46,091 nt of DNA from UBA937 sp031549725 (GCA_031549725.1 JAVBPH010000008.1:1-46091), one strand, 5' to 3'. Shown: positions 35,095-44,379, counted from the first letter of the stretch. The notes: generated by a model not told the origin, from the letters alone. Numbers and translations: made by a program.

Positions 35095-36078
35095 TTATTC
35101 CTCAGCTTCAAAATATGCGGGCTCCCGGAATGTACGCTCCTTAACCCACATGGGAATCAGATACACAAAGGGATTACCTCCGCTGACCATGGCCGGATAC
35201 TGACCATTTTCGAGCTCCGGACCGAACAGGATGGTTACCCTGGAGAGATCCTCCAGGACCAATTCTGCTTTCCCAAAGGTGAACCGGTAATCATCCTGAG
35301 CAGATCCCACCGCAAAGCCGGCCCCTTCAATATTTACCAGGGATCTTACATAGGTTTCAACTCTATTGGTATCCGGAACCATAGCCGGGGATGAATCAAT
35401 CCTCCAGGAGGATCCCGTATCATCCGCATATCTTGATAAGGTATAGGACAAATGCTGTTCCGCACTGGTAATGGTTACCCGCTGAACCATTCCGGGGGTC
35501 ACCGGTTTTGGATCATCGCTGATCATCCTTAAATAAAACCAGGTACTCTGTTTGGAATCCGAATAATTGGTAAATTGATCCGCACCGGACCGCACTTCCT
35601 TTTTACCGTTTTCCCGGAGGTAAATTTCATTTCCCGTGGAATCCCCCGATCCAATAAGCAAATCCAGGAGGGGTATCTGGGAGATTCCCCCGTACACCGC
35701 AATTCTTGAAGCCACCCGTTCGGTTACACCAAGTTTTTCATGGGAAGATTCCGAATTAGCCCGTACGGGATATGGGGCTTTAGTAGAAAGAAGATCAAAA
35801 AGATTCTGTACCCTTTCCTGTTTTGCCGGATATTCGGTATTTCCGGCCAGGACATACCAGATATTATTTCTCCGGATTAGGGTGGTGGTTTCGGAAGCCA
35901 GGCCTGTTCCTTTTACAACAATCCGGTCCGCCTGGTCAATCCATTTTTTATCAAGCCATGTATACAATGAAGTTCTGGTGTTCATATTTTTTGGGTCAAA
36001 TATAAAACTGGCAATAAGGATAAGGACCAACCCGGCGATCAGGGAGGTCAAAAAAATGAGTTTTGTTTTATACTTCAT
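35095..36078 (-). CDS. DUF4340-type partner of Gld-like ABC transporter
   Basis: 327 residues. One N-terminal membrane anchor (about 5-27) is followed by an extracytoplasmic beta-rich region with the DUF4340 pattern (ADRIVVKG, WYVLAGNTEYPAKQERVQNL, FLIPMW near the end). Such proteins are often encoded after GldG-like subunits; the role is unknown. ATG 36078 has GGAG six bases upstream; an ATG four codons earlier (36090) is possible with AGGA before it. Last gene of the four-gene transporter operon; 66 bases after the GldG-like gene. Confidence 0.8.
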   Translation of the reverse strand: MKYKTKLIFLTSLIAGLVLILIASFIFDPKNMNTRTSLYTWLDKKWIDQADRIVVKGTGLASETTTLIRRNNIWYVLAGNTEYPAKQERVQNLFDLLSTKAPYPVRANSESSHEKLGVTERVASRIAVYGGISQIPLLDLLIGSGDSTGNEIYLRENGKKEVRSGADQFTNYSDSKQSTWFYLRMISDDPKPVTPGMVQRVTITSAEQHLSYTLSRYADDTGSSWRIDSSPAMVPDTNRVETYVRSLVNIEGAGFAVGSAQDDYRFTFGKAELVLEDLSRVTILFGPELENGQYPAMVSGGNPFVYLIPMWVKERTFREPAYFEAEE

Positions 36079-36144
36079 AGCATGCTCCATGGAAATTCAT
36101 CCTTTCTCTGAAAAGCCAAATAATCTTGTTTTCCGCCAATGGTT

Positions 36145-37746
36145 TTAGGACGGGTTGCCCGGATTTCCATTACCGGATTTCTGCCGTTTCCTGACCCGGA
36201 CAATGGCAACGATTATTATAACCAGGGGAATAATAATCACATTCAATGCCTGGGAAAACAACATAACATTCAGCTTTTTGTCGGGATCCGCAATGCGGTC
36301 AAGCCGCCCTTCCGCATCCATCCGGTTCCTGATTCCGATAACATCATCATCATTGCCAAGCCAGTCCGCAGCCTGGAGAAGGAAATTGAGGTTGTGTTCA
36401 CTTCGGGTGTACTGGATAATACTTGTCCAGAGATCCGTATCGGAAACAACCATAATCCGGGAATCCCTTGTATGTCCCGGCAAATCCGGCAGCTCTTCAT
36501 AACCGTCCCGCTGGGGTTTGGGAACTCCCTCAAACCAGCTGGGAAACTTTCCGGATAATGCAACCCCCAGGTTTTTAATGCCCAGGGTCGCCCCTTCTTC
36601 CTCATGCATGGCATATTCCATTTCGGGACTGGTAACAAAATCCCTGGTCATCAGCCAGGCCTCGGGGGTGCTGGTAAAAAGCACCTCCGCACGGATCCCC
36701 TCAGGTGGATTTAAACTGATTGGATGGGTCCAGAAAAGATCAACTCCGCCAAACCCAGCGGTTACCGGATGTTCCGGGTTACCCATCTGGGACGGAACAC
36801 CTATCCATTCGGGATACCTGGCCATCCTGATCTGGGTATCTCCCTGGGGCCCCCGGGTCTGATAAGGGAAAGACAGGGCAGTCCGGTCCAGGACAAGCGA
36901 CGGTTCCACTGTTGCTCCATAAAATGAAACCATGGCGATCAACCCCTTGTCCATCATCACCCGGGCGGATAATCCCTGTTCGGTATCGATGAAAATTGTT
37001 TCCAGTGCGAACAGCACCTTACCGCCGTTCTGGATAAAATAATCTATTCTGTACAAATCCCATTCATCCAGGTTTTCCATTCCGCCCAGGACAATCAACA
37101 GGGACAATGCTTCGGGAATTTCATCCCCCGGAATAATTTCCCGGACCCTGTATCCGGCCTGATTCAGAATCTGGTTGGCAAAGATATAATCATTGGACCA
37201 GGTTTTATCCGGCTCCGCGGCGATGACCCCCACCTCCCGGACAATTCCCCTTACCAGGGTACGGATCCTGGTGGTTAAATCGTATTCCAGGGTTTCCAGG
37301 GAAAACACAAAGGGAAGAACCTCCATCTCACCCAGGTATTCAATGGTAATTCCCGAGTATACCGTGGAGATACTGGCCTGGTCCTGGTCAACGGTCTGGA
37401 TTTGCTGGGGAACAATTCCCAGCCGTTCCACCGAACCCACCATTCCAGCCCTGGAGGGATCCTTTATGGTAAGCCTGATTTTACCCTTGGAATAAGTGAT
37501 ATATTCCTCAAGCAGATCTTCGATCTCCCCGGGAATGGGATGGATTCTTGCCAGCTTGTCCGAAAGATAATAAGTTATATTTACCTGGTCCGGAATTTCC
37601 TGATACAAATTCCTGGATACCTTTGAAATGGTATAGGCCTTGTGTTTTGTCAGATCCATCCGGAACCAGAACCGCTGGCTCAGGATCAGCAGAAGAATTA
37701 TTGCGATAACACTTAAACAGCTTATTATTGTTGCCTGCTTCTTCAT
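36145..37746 (-). CDS. GldG-like ABC transporter auxiliary protein
   Basis: 533 residues. N-terminal membrane helix (about 7-27), then the GldG/IFT-like extracytoplasmic domain (FRMDLTKHKAYTISKVS, VNITYYLSDKL, DPSRAG, LEYDLTTRIRTL, LIVLGGMENLDEWD), and a C-terminal membrane helix (about 507-525) with a basic tail. GldG proteins accompany ABC-2 type exporters; in Bacteroidetes they support gliding, while in spirochaetes the function is unknown. The ATG at 37746 has GGAG six bases before it and starts two bases after the permease stop; an ATG four codons upstream would overlap the permease. Confidence 0.85.
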   Translation of the reverse strand: MKKQATIISCLSVIAIILLLILSQRFWFRMDLTKHKAYTISKVSRNLYQEIPDQVNITYYLSDKLARIHPIPGEIEDLLEEYITYSKGKIRLTIKDPSRAGMVGSVERLGIVPQQIQTVDQDQASISTVYSGITIEYLGEMEVLPFVFSLETLEYDLTTRIRTLVRGIVREVGVIAAEPDKTWSNDYIFANQILNQAGYRVREIIPGDEIPEALSLLIVLGGMENLDEWDLYRIDYFIQNGGKVLFALETIFIDTEQGLSARVMMDKGLIAMVSFYGATVEPSLVLDRTALSFPYQTRGPQGDTQIRMARYPEWIGVPSQMGNPEHPVTAGFGGVDLFWTHPISLNPPEGIRAEVLFTSTPEAWLMTRDFVTSPEMEYAMHEEEGATLGIKNLGVALSGKFPSWFEGVPKPQRDGYEELPDLPGHTRDSRIMVVSDTDLWTSIIQYTRSEHNLNFLLQAADWLGNDDDVIGIRNRMDAEGRLDRIADPDKKLNVMLFSQALNVIIIPLVIIIVAIVRVRKRQKSGNGNPGNPS

Positions 37747-37748
37747 GG

Positions 37749-38483
37749 TCAGCTCCATTTTTTGAACAGGATTACCCGGGTATTAAGAAACAGCCACAGG
37801 AATGTGCTGATTAAAAAAAATCCAAAATCCCGGGAATCAAAAAGCCCCTTGGAAAAACTTTCAAAGTGGAATGACAGGGAAATAAAATTAAACAAATCCG
37901 CTATCCATCCGGGCAGGTTCAGATTGCGGTTAAAATCCGAAACAAAAACAACCACCAGAAGGACCACCAGGGTTCCCAGGAATGAAGCCGCCTGATTTTT
38001 CGATAAACTGGACAATAACGTTCCCAAGGCAGTGGCGGAAGCCCCCAGCAGAAGGACCCCCACATACTCGGTAATGATGATTCCCGCCTCAAAATTTCCC
38101 AGGGACAATAAACTTAAGGGCACGGGAATCGTCAGCAGGATAATACCTGCCAGTATTCCGAAGGAGGAAAGGAATTTTCCCAGAACCAGATCCCATTCGG
38201 AAAACGGCAGGGTAATCAGTATCTCGGTGGTACCGGTTTTATGTTCCTCCGCCCAGCTTTTCATGGTAATTACGGGGATTACAAAAACAAATGCCAGAGG
38301 AAAAACCGCAAAAAAAGGACGCATGCTGGCGGTATCCATAGCAAGAAAATGCTGTACATAAAAAAACCAGATGGAAACAAACACAAGAAAAAACACCGCT
38401 ATACCGTAGGCAGCGGGGGTAATACTGTATACAAATAGTTCTTTTTTGGCCAGAGCCTGGGCCCGTCGGGGTATGGTTATCAT
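37749..38483 (-). CDS. ABC-2 type transporter permease, GldF-like
   Basis: 244 residues with about six membrane helices. The segment MKSWAEEHKTGTTEILITLPFS is the typical ABC-2 amphipathic coupling region (residues about 73-95). It should form the channel for the ATPase upstream. The substrate is unknown. The start overlaps the ATPase stop by four bases, so the two are coupled. Confidence 0.88.
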   Translation of the reverse strand: MITIPRRAQALAKKELFVYSITPAAYGIAVFFLVFVSIWFFYVQHFLAMDTASMRPFFAVFPLAFVFVIPVITMKSWAEEHKTGTTEILITLPFSEWDLVLGKFLSSFGILAGIILLTIPVPLSLLSLGNFEAGIIITEYVGVLLLGASATALGTLLSSLSKNQAASFLGTLVVLLVVVFVSDFNRNLNLPGWIADLFNFISLSFHFESFSKGLFDSRDFGFFLISTFLWLFLNTRVILFKKWS

Positions 38484-39439
38484 TCCGGGATTCCTTCTTC
38501 ATTGGTAAGTTTAACAAAGATATCTTCAATACTCATGGTCTTCCTGTTCATGGAAAATATTTTCAGTTTTCCGGCCACAGCCCAGTCAAATATTTTTTCA
38601 CCGTCCAGGGGATTTTCCCCGGAATCGGCGGAGGTGATGCAGACAGAATAGGTTTGGTTCCCCAGGTCTTTTATGGAAGCAAGTTCCGTATCTTTTCCCA
38701 GGCCGGGAATTTGCGAAACAATATCTTCCCGGCGTGGGGCTTTCAGGGTCAGTTCCCAGGAATCACTGCCCTTCATGGACCGGGCAATTTCCCCGGGAGT
38801 TCCCTGGGCAGCGATACTTCCTTCGTTGAGGATAAGCACCTCGGAACATACCGCTTCAACCTCCTGCAGGATGTGGGTTGAAAGGATAACGGTTTTGCTT
38901 TCTCCAAGTTCGGTGATCAATTTCCTGATTTCTATAATCTGATTCGGGTCCAGTCCGGTGGTGGGTTCGTCCAGAATAAGGATAGGAGGATCGTGCAGGA
39001 TAGCCTGGGCCAGGCCAAGGCGCTGCCGGTAGCCCTTTGACAGGGTTTCCGCCCGTTTGGAACGGACAGTAACCAGGCCGCACCGGTCCAAAGCCTGATC
39101 AATATATTCACGTTTTTTGTTTTTTGGAATCAGCCGGGATTCGGCCATAAACTCCAGATATTCCAGGGGGGTTAATTCTCCATAGATAGGGACATTTTCC
39201 GGAAGGTAACCTATCCTTTGTTTTACTTCCTGGGGATTTTCTTCAACTGAAAACCCGTCAATCAAAATACTTCCTGATGTGGGGAAATGATACCCAGTGA
39301 GGGTTTTCATAATGGTGGTTTTGCCCGCCCCGTTGGGACCAAGGAAACCCAGTACCTGGTCCTTACCCACAGAAAAAGATACATCCCTTACTGCCTGGAA
39401 GGAACCGTATTGTTTTATCAGACTGCGTACTTCTATCAT
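38480..39439 (-). CDS. ABC transporter ATPase, GldA/CcmA-like
   Basis: 319 residues. Walker A GPNGAGKTT (about 35-43), signature LSKGYRQRLG (near 136), Walker B ILILDEPTTGLD and H-loop STHIL are intact. The C-terminal extension of about 90 residues is common in ABC-2 ATPases. It powers the export system with the permease, GldG-like and DUF4340 proteins, together one operon of four genes in minus orientation. The start has a GGA five bases upstream and a further GGGAG. Its probable promoter lies against the structured repeat at 39478. Confidence 0.92.
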   Translation of the reverse strand: MIEVRSLIKQYGSFQAVRDVSFSVGKDQVLGFLGPNGAGKTTIMKTLTGYHFPTSGSILIDGFSVEENPQEVKQRIGYLPENVPIYGELTPLEYLEFMAESRLIPKNKKREYIDQALDRCGLVTVRSKRAETLSKGYRQRLGLAQAILHDPPILILDEPTTGLDPNQIIEIRKLITELGESKTVILSTHILQEVEAVCSEVLILNEGSIAAQGTPGEIARSMKGSDSWELTLKAPRREDIVSQIPGLGKDTELASIKDLGNQTYSVCITSADSGENPLDGEKIFDWAVAGKLKIFSMNRKTMSIEDIFVKLTNEEGIPE

Positions 39440-39649
39440 GCTAATCCGTTCTCCCTGAAAGAGAATTTATACTTTAAGGCTTTTTCAAAATTACGGCCCC
39501 TAGGGTCCGCCGGATTTTGAAAAAGCCACCTTAGATGTAACCGCAGAAAAACACTATTTTGTTTAAAGATAAAAAAGCAGTGTTATTTCTACGATGCATT
39601 TTTCAAACATAACCGGGTTAAAAACCAATTACCTGGCGGCATCTTTCAG

Positions 39650-39696
39650 AATTAAGGGAAGTCCCCAAAATACCGTTTTCAGAAATTCCCTTAATT
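39650..39696. repeat. 11-bp inverted repeat inside the 39.5-kb element
   Basis: AATTAAGGGAA pairs perfectly with TTCCCTTAATT across 25 bases. Confidence 0.6.
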
Positions 39697-39736
39697 TTAT
39701 AAGTTCCTGACTTTATAACTCCCGGAGCTTATATTT

Positions 39737-39772
39737 GAAAACATCTAAAAACTTCAGTTTTTAGATGTTTTC
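39737..39772. repeat. 17-bp AT-rich perfect hairpin
   Basis: GAAAACATCTAAAAACT pairs without mismatch across a two-base loop. Its core is the same as the hairpin at 25577-25598, so the two may be members of one small repeat family. Confidence 0.7.
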
Positions 39773-39928
39773 ATTTTAATAAAACCACCAAATTGTTCAA
39801 GGGGTTTCACAAAAAGGGATTTTAAGACATCCATTTTCAAAACCCGGTTAGTTTTGAAAAAGCCTCAGGAGACTGAAAATTTAAAAAATCCGGTGATGAA
39901 AAACAATTCATAAAAAATGGTACGCATC

Positions 39929-40855
39929 CTAATCGATATATTCGATGGGAAACACCGCCCTGTCCCTGGAAAGAACCGTTTCCGGAAAAATCTCCTGGGC
40001 TTCCTTTAATACCTGCTTTAAATTATATTCGGTATACCTGGGGCTGTAATGGATAAGGGCCAGTTTTTTAACCATGGCGGCCTTGGCTATTTCCGCAGCC
40101 TGAACCGCGGTCATGTGTTTTTTCTCAATAGCACTTTCCAGGAGCTCGTGCTCAAACATGCCTTCACAGACAAACAGGTCCGAGCCCTGGACTTCCGGAG
40201 CAATTTCAGGAAAAGCCAGGGTATCCGTCACATAGGAAAATTTTCTTCCCGACCGGGGATTTCCCAGAACATCCCCGGGATTTACCTCTTTTCCCTGGGA
40301 TGATAATACTTTTTCACCGGACTGAAGCTTTGACCAGAGGGGGCCCCTGGGGACTCCCAACGCTTCGGCTTTTTCCGGATGAAACATCCCGGGCCTCGGG
40401 TCTTCCTCAAAGGCGTACCCCATACAGGGTTTTGTATGACGTAAGGGAAAAGCCCTGACATGAAAACCATCACCCTCGTAGACCACCCCGGGCTCATCAA
40501 TTTCTTTTATGATGATGTCGTAATTGATATACATATCCAATACCCTGCGGCTGCTTTCAATGTATTCGGCAATCCTGGGAGGGCCCACAATGGTCAGGGG
40601 ATCGTCCCGGTCCACCTGGGATGAAAGCATCAGCATGCCCGGCAGTCCCGTTACGTGGTCAGCATGGGTATGGCTGACAAAAATTGCGGATATTTTTTTC
40701 CATTTCAAGTTTAATTTCCGCAGGGATACCTGGGTACCTTCACCGCCGTCAAACAGAAATAGTTCCCCTTCCCTGCGCAATAATACGGATGTCAAATGCC
40801 GGTGCGGCAGCGGTACCATGCCGCCGCATCCAAGTATAAAAGCTTCAAGATTCAT
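39929..40855 (-). CDS. rnz: Ribonuclease Z
   Basis: 308 residues, normal for the short form. The metal-binding motif SHTHADHVTGLPGML (HxHxDH, near 63) and further ligand motifs (YVTDTL, LIHYSPRY with the HEAT-region His) are clear; the N-terminus matches LGCGGMVPLPHRHLTSVLL of the beta-lactamase fold. It trims the 3' ends of tRNA precursors. The ATG at 40855 is preferred to one 12 codons upstream because a promoter (40863-40891) is placed to start at its side. No ribosome site. Confidence 0.94.
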   Translation of the reverse strand: MNLEAFILGCGGMVPLPHRHLTSVLLRREGELFLFDGGEGTQVSLRKLNLKWKKISAIFVSHTHADHVTGLPGMLMLSSQVDRDDPLTIVGPPRIAEYIESSRRVLDMYINYDIIIKEIDEPGVVYEGDGFHVRAFPLRHTKPCMGYAFEEDPRPGMFHPEKAEALGVPRGPLWSKLQSGEKVLSSQGKEVNPGDVLGNPRSGRKFSYVTDTLAFPEIAPEVQGSDLFVCEGMFEHELLESAIEKKHMTAVQAAEIAKAAMVKKLALIHYSPRYTEYNLKQVLKEAQEIFPETVLSRDRAVFPIEYID

Positions 40856-40862
40856 TGATGAT

Positions 40863-40891
40863 AGTATACAATTTGGAAAGCAAAGGTTCAA
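40863..40891 (-). promoter_or_regulatory. rnz promoter, near-leaderless
   Basis: Minus strand: TTGAAC (40886-40891), 17 bases, TATACT (40863-40868), seven bases, ATG. Confidence 0.55.
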
Positions 40892-40927
40892 CTACGGCGG
40901 AATTTTTAAAAATTCCTTTTTCCGGGT

Positions 40928-40986
40928 CCCTTCGATGCTTCGAGACTTGCCCTGGGCTTGTCGAAGGGGCCTCTGCACAAGGCCCC
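40928..40986. repeat. REP-like double hairpin between femAB-like gene and rnz
   Basis: CCCTTCGA (40928-40935) pairs with TCGAAGGG (40961-40968), and GGGGCC (40966-40971) with GGCCCC (40981-40986). The minus strand contains CCTTCGACAAGCCCAGGGCA, like the CTTCGACAAGCTCAGG intergenic repeats common in several bacterial phyla. It may also end transcription of the metG-femAB operon before rnz. Confidence 0.65.
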
Positions 40987-41001
40987 CCAGGGACTGCTCC
41001 C

Positions 41002-42105
41002 CTATCCTTCCTTGCCTTTACTGTCAAAATTGCGGGACCGTCTTACTTTTTTAATGCTTCTTATTTTTTTCCGCAGGGCTTCGGCTGTATTAAATAGCCC
41101 TGTCACAACCGGTTTGTAGGTATAATCCCAGCTTCCCGGCCGGTGAATAATTTTCCCGCCGAAACCGGTTTTAAACCGGTAAAGACCAGCCATGGGGTGT
41201 TCCGGGTCTTCCTCCGGGGGTATCCCGAAAAGATCATATTGAACACAGAAAAGCGACTTGGCATCCCTCATGGCCTGCCACTGAAGAAGATACGGCGCCA
41301 TAAGATTCCTTTTATGGTCCGCGGAAGCGCCGTAGAGATACACCGCCTCTTTCCCGCGGAAAAGGATTATCACCCCGGAGATCACATCCCCTTCATGTTC
41401 CGCCAGATAGAGCCTTAATTCCTGGCCGCCGCCGGAATATGCTTCTGCATGTGTGAACAGGGTTTTATAATACTCCAGGCCATGAATGGCAATCCCATCC
41501 CTTTTGGCGGTTTCCTTATAAAGACGGTAAAATGTTTCCAGCCCTTCTTCTCCAAACGGTTTTACCGTAACACCTTTTTTTTCCGCCAGACGAATGTTGT
41601 ACCGCCACTTGGGCTTCATGGACATAAGGATGGTTTCTTCCGGGGGTTCCAGATCTACCAGAACCGTGTCAGGTGGCTGGATGTCCGCACCGGCCCGGCG
41701 GAAAGGGGCATACATTTCCGGAGCCTTCGCACCGGCCCCCTCGCTGAACCATGGAGGATCAAAACGGATAAATGCGGTATCCTTGGGAAGAAGATGGCGC
41801 AGGGCCTTTGCTAAATCAACCAGGGTCCGGTTCCGCTGTTCATCATTTAAAATAACACCATCGGGAAATTCCGGTCCCCAGGGAACATATGAAAAGGATA
41901 CTCCCTTAAAAAGCTTTCTCCTGATAACCATCAGGGGTTTTTGGCCTCCCTCAGCCCAATCCACCAGGAAGGCCCGGGCATTCCACCCGAACCGGGCTTT
42001 AAAACTGCCCCAGAATCCCGACTGCAGAAAACTGCCCGCAGTATTACAGGACGATAGTTCGGCAGGAACAATCCCCCTGAAGACCGACTGCCCCGAACCG
42101 GACAT
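41002..42105 (-). CDS. FemAB-type peptidoglycan bridge aminoacyltransferase
   Basis: 367 residues, typical FemX/FemA length. Two GNAT-like folds are visible: the first with QSGFWGSFKARFGW and YVPWGPEF; the second with MKPKWRYNIRLAEKKGV, FYRLYKETAKRDG, VISGVIILFRGKEAVYLYGAS and YRFKTGFGG near the end. Fem enzymes add glycine or other residues from aminoacyl-tRNA to the stem peptide of lipid II. Treponemal peptidoglycan is reported to contain ornithine and glycine, which fits a glycyl-transfer role; that is inference. Its start overlaps the metG stop by one base. Confidence 0.85.
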   Translation of the reverse strand: MSGSGQSVFRGIVPAELSSCNTAGSFLQSGFWGSFKARFGWNARAFLVDWAEGGQKPLMVIRRKLFKGVSFSYVPWGPEFPDGVILNDEQRNRTLVDLAKALRHLLPKDTAFIRFDPPWFSEGAGAKAPEMYAPFRRAGADIQPPDTVLVDLEPPEETILMSMKPKWRYNIRLAEKKGVTVKPFGEEGLETFYRLYKETAKRDGIAIHGLEYYKTLFTHAEAYSGGGQELRLYLAEHEGDVISGVIILFRGKEAVYLYGASADHKRNLMAPYLLQWQAMRDAKSLFCVQYDLFGIPPEEDPEHPMAGLYRFKTGFGGKIIHRPGSWDYTYKPVVTGLFNTAEALRKKIRSIKKVRRSRNFDSKGKEG

Positions 42106-44372
42106 CAGCCCACCTCGCCATCTGGAATCATGCTTGTCCTGATGGCACCGCCGTTCAGGGTAAGTTTTTTCCCGTTCACCAGCACCTGGTTATGTTCAAC
42201 CTTTATGGGAATTGAAAAAAATGTATCTATGGAAATCTGTTCCGGCGTATTCCCGGCACCAATACCTTCAATCATCACCCTGGTACCCGAGGGTATATCC
42301 CCCGCATCCAGCACCTCAACCCGTTCATTCCCGCCGGCATCCTTATCGGAAGCAGCCAGGAGCATCCCGTGGCTTTCCACTCCCCGGAGCTTCGCTTTTT
42401 TCAGGTTATACGCTACGATAATATGCTTATTCAAAAGCTGATCTTCCGTGTAATGCCCCACAAGACCCGATACGATGGTCCGGTCCTCCCCGTCAATATC
42501 CAGGCCGATGATATACAGTTTATCCGCCTGGGGGTGCCGGTCCACCTTCTTGATCCTGGCCACCCGGAGATGGATGGTTTGGGCAAACCGGACATCATCC
42601 GGCTCCTGGGGTTTATCCTTTGCCGGTTCCGGGGATTCCTTCTTTTCGCCCCCGGCCTTGGCTGCATCGTTTTTCCTTTCTTCCCGTTCCTTCTGGCTTC
42701 CTGAATAACGTTCCCTAAGTTCATTGATGGGATCATCCTCAAGCTTGGCGAAAAGCACCTCCGGGTTAACCACCGTATGGAGCCCCTTTACTTTGCCCAG
42801 GTCCTTCCAGGAAAGGCCGTCCTTGCCGATGGTCTGCCCAAAAAACGAAATGATTTTTTCCGCCGCCGCGGGCATATAGGGATGGATCATCACCCCAATG
42901 TCCCTTACTAAGTAGCAGAGATCCGAGATAAGCCTTTCCGCTGCAGGGGGATTTTCTTTTCTTGTTTTCCAGGGTTCCCCGTCCTGGAAGGTTTTATTTG
43001 CAAATGATGACAACTCAAAGATCAGCCTGAACGCATCCCGGAGTTCCGCCCTTTCCAGATGGGCTGCGATATCATTCTCATATTTCCTTACGGTATTCCA
43101 AAATTCATCGTTTGATTCATGGCTGGCGGGTATTTTTCCGTCATAGTAGCGGGATACAAAGGAAAGAGTCCGGTTTACCAGGTTACCCAGGTTTCCGATA
43201 AGTTCACCGTTGACCTTTTCCTGAAAATCCTTCCAGGTAAACAGTGCATCGGATTTTTCCGGACGGTTATAAAATATGTAGAAACGCCATACATCCGCCC
43301 CGATTCCGGTTTCCATCACATCCGTCCCAAAAACCCCTATTCCCCGGGATTTGGAAAACTTTCCGCTTTCATAATTCAGGTATTCCGAGGATGACATATG
43401 GTGGAGCATGGTCCATTTTTCCCCGGTTCCCAGAAGACTGGACGGGAAAATCACCGTATGGAAAGGAATATTGTCCTTCCCGATAAACTGGAAAAGTTCG
43501 GTTTCCTCCGGGTTTTTCCACCAGTTGTCGGTAAAACTGTGCCAGTCCCTGGACTGTTCCGCCCCCAGGTTTCCCGTGATGGAAATATACCCAATAGGCG
43601 CATCAAACCAGACGTAAAACACCTTGTTTTCATAACCGGGTTTTGGTACGGGAATTCCCCACTTTAAATCCCGGGTGATAGCCCGTTCCCGCAGACCGTC
43701 CCTGATCCAGGCCTGGGTCATCTGGATGGCATTGTTTGCCCAAAAACCCTTCACCGAAGCTTCTTTTATCCAGGCTTCCAGGCGGTCCTTTATTTTCGGA
43801 AGATCAATATACAGATGCTTGGTGGTTTCCAGTTTGGGTTTTGAACCGCAGCTGGAACACCGGGGATCCTTCAGTTCAGTGGGGTCCAGGAGTTTTCCGC
43901 AGTTTTCACACTGGTCCCCCCGGGCATCATCATACCCGCAGTGGGGACAGGTTCCCCGGACATACCGGTCCGCCAGGAACCGGTTGCACTGCTCACAGTG
44001 GAGCTGTTCGATGGTTCTTTCGACAATAAATCCCTGGTTATCCAGCTTTTTAAAAATATCCTGGACAATTTCTGTCTGGATGGGGGTGGAGGTCCTGCCG
44101 AATTTATCAAAATTGATATTAAACCAGCGGTAAATTTCCGCATGGATAGCAAAAAAACGGTCACAAAGTTCCCTGGGACTAATGCCTTCCTCGGCGGCCC
44201 TGGTTTCCGTAGCAGTACCGTATTCATCGGTTCCGCAGATATAAAGCGTTTTATAACCCCGGAGCCTGCAGAACCGGGCAAAAGCATCCGCGGATAGTAC
44301 CTGGATAAGGTTTCCCAGGTGGGGGACGTTATTAATATATGGAAGTGCAGAAGTAACTAGTCTTTGTTTCAT
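42105..44372 (-). CDS. metG: Methionyl-tRNA synthetase with C-terminal tRNA-binding domain
   Basis: 755 residues. HIGH-like HLGN (near residue 17), two zinc knuckles formed by four CxxC pairs (CEQC, CPHC, CENC, CSSC; about 119-170), the KMSKS-like motif as KFSKS (near 340), the anticodon-binding helical domain, and after a Lys/Glu-rich linker a C-terminal EMAPII/Trbp111-type domain (LRVARIKKVDRHPQADKLY). The ATG at 44372 begins the conserved core (RLVTSALPYINN); 27 upstream codons have no homologous features and cover the promoter. A TTGACA/TATATT promoter lies seven bases before the ATG, with no ribosome site. First gene of the metG-femAB operon. Confidence 0.95.
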   Translation of the reverse strand: MKQRLVTSALPYINNVPHLGNLIQVLSADAFARFCRLRGYKTLYICGTDEYGTATETRAAEEGISPRELCDRFFAIHAEIYRWFNINFDKFGRTSTPIQTEIVQDIFKKLDNQGFIVERTIEQLHCEQCNRFLADRYVRGTCPHCGYDDARGDQCENCGKLLDPTELKDPRCSSCGSKPKLETTKHLYIDLPKIKDRLEAWIKEASVKGFWANNAIQMTQAWIRDGLRERAITRDLKWGIPVPKPGYENKVFYVWFDAPIGYISITGNLGAEQSRDWHSFTDNWWKNPEETELFQFIGKDNIPFHTVIFPSSLLGTGEKWTMLHHMSSSEYLNYESGKFSKSRGIGVFGTDVMETGIGADVWRFYIFYNRPEKSDALFTWKDFQEKVNGELIGNLGNLVNRTLSFVSRYYDGKIPASHESNDEFWNTVRKYENDIAAHLERAELRDAFRLIFELSSFANKTFQDGEPWKTRKENPPAAERLISDLCYLVRDIGVMIHPYMPAAAEKIISFFGQTIGKDGLSWKDLGKVKGLHTVVNPEVLFAKLEDDPINELRERYSGSQKEREERKNDAAKAGGEKKESPEPAKDKPQEPDDVRFAQTIHLRVARIKKVDRHPQADKLYIIGLDIDGEDRTIVSGLVGHYTEDQLLNKHIIVAYNLKKAKLRGVESHGMLLAASDKDAGGNERVEVLDAGDIPSGTRVMIEGIGAGNTPEQISIDTFFSIPIKVEHNQVLVNGKKLTLNGGAIRTSMIPDGEVG

Positions 44373-44379
44373 GGTTTTT

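Larger units (their letters stand above)
39478..39864. repeat. Diverged, expanded copy of the hairpin repeat with 13-bp terminal inverted repeats
   Basis: GGCTTTTTCAAAA (39478-39490) is the exact inverse of 39852-39864. The left 140 bases follow the terminal 137-bp unit: hairpin 1 with a new loop, the shared ACCTTAGATGTA linker (about 39529-39541), hairpin 2 and half of hairpin 3. The right end carries hairpin 3 in reverse orientation (about 39834-39862). Between lie two other hairpins. No gene is seen in the 39440-39928 gap. It looks like a non-autonomous mobile element or a nested pair of units. Confidence 0.7.

Noticed and set aside
35060..35095. Possible terminator GTTC-AGCCG-GAAC with a T-rich tail between convergent genes
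   Set aside because: The stem is only four base pairs.
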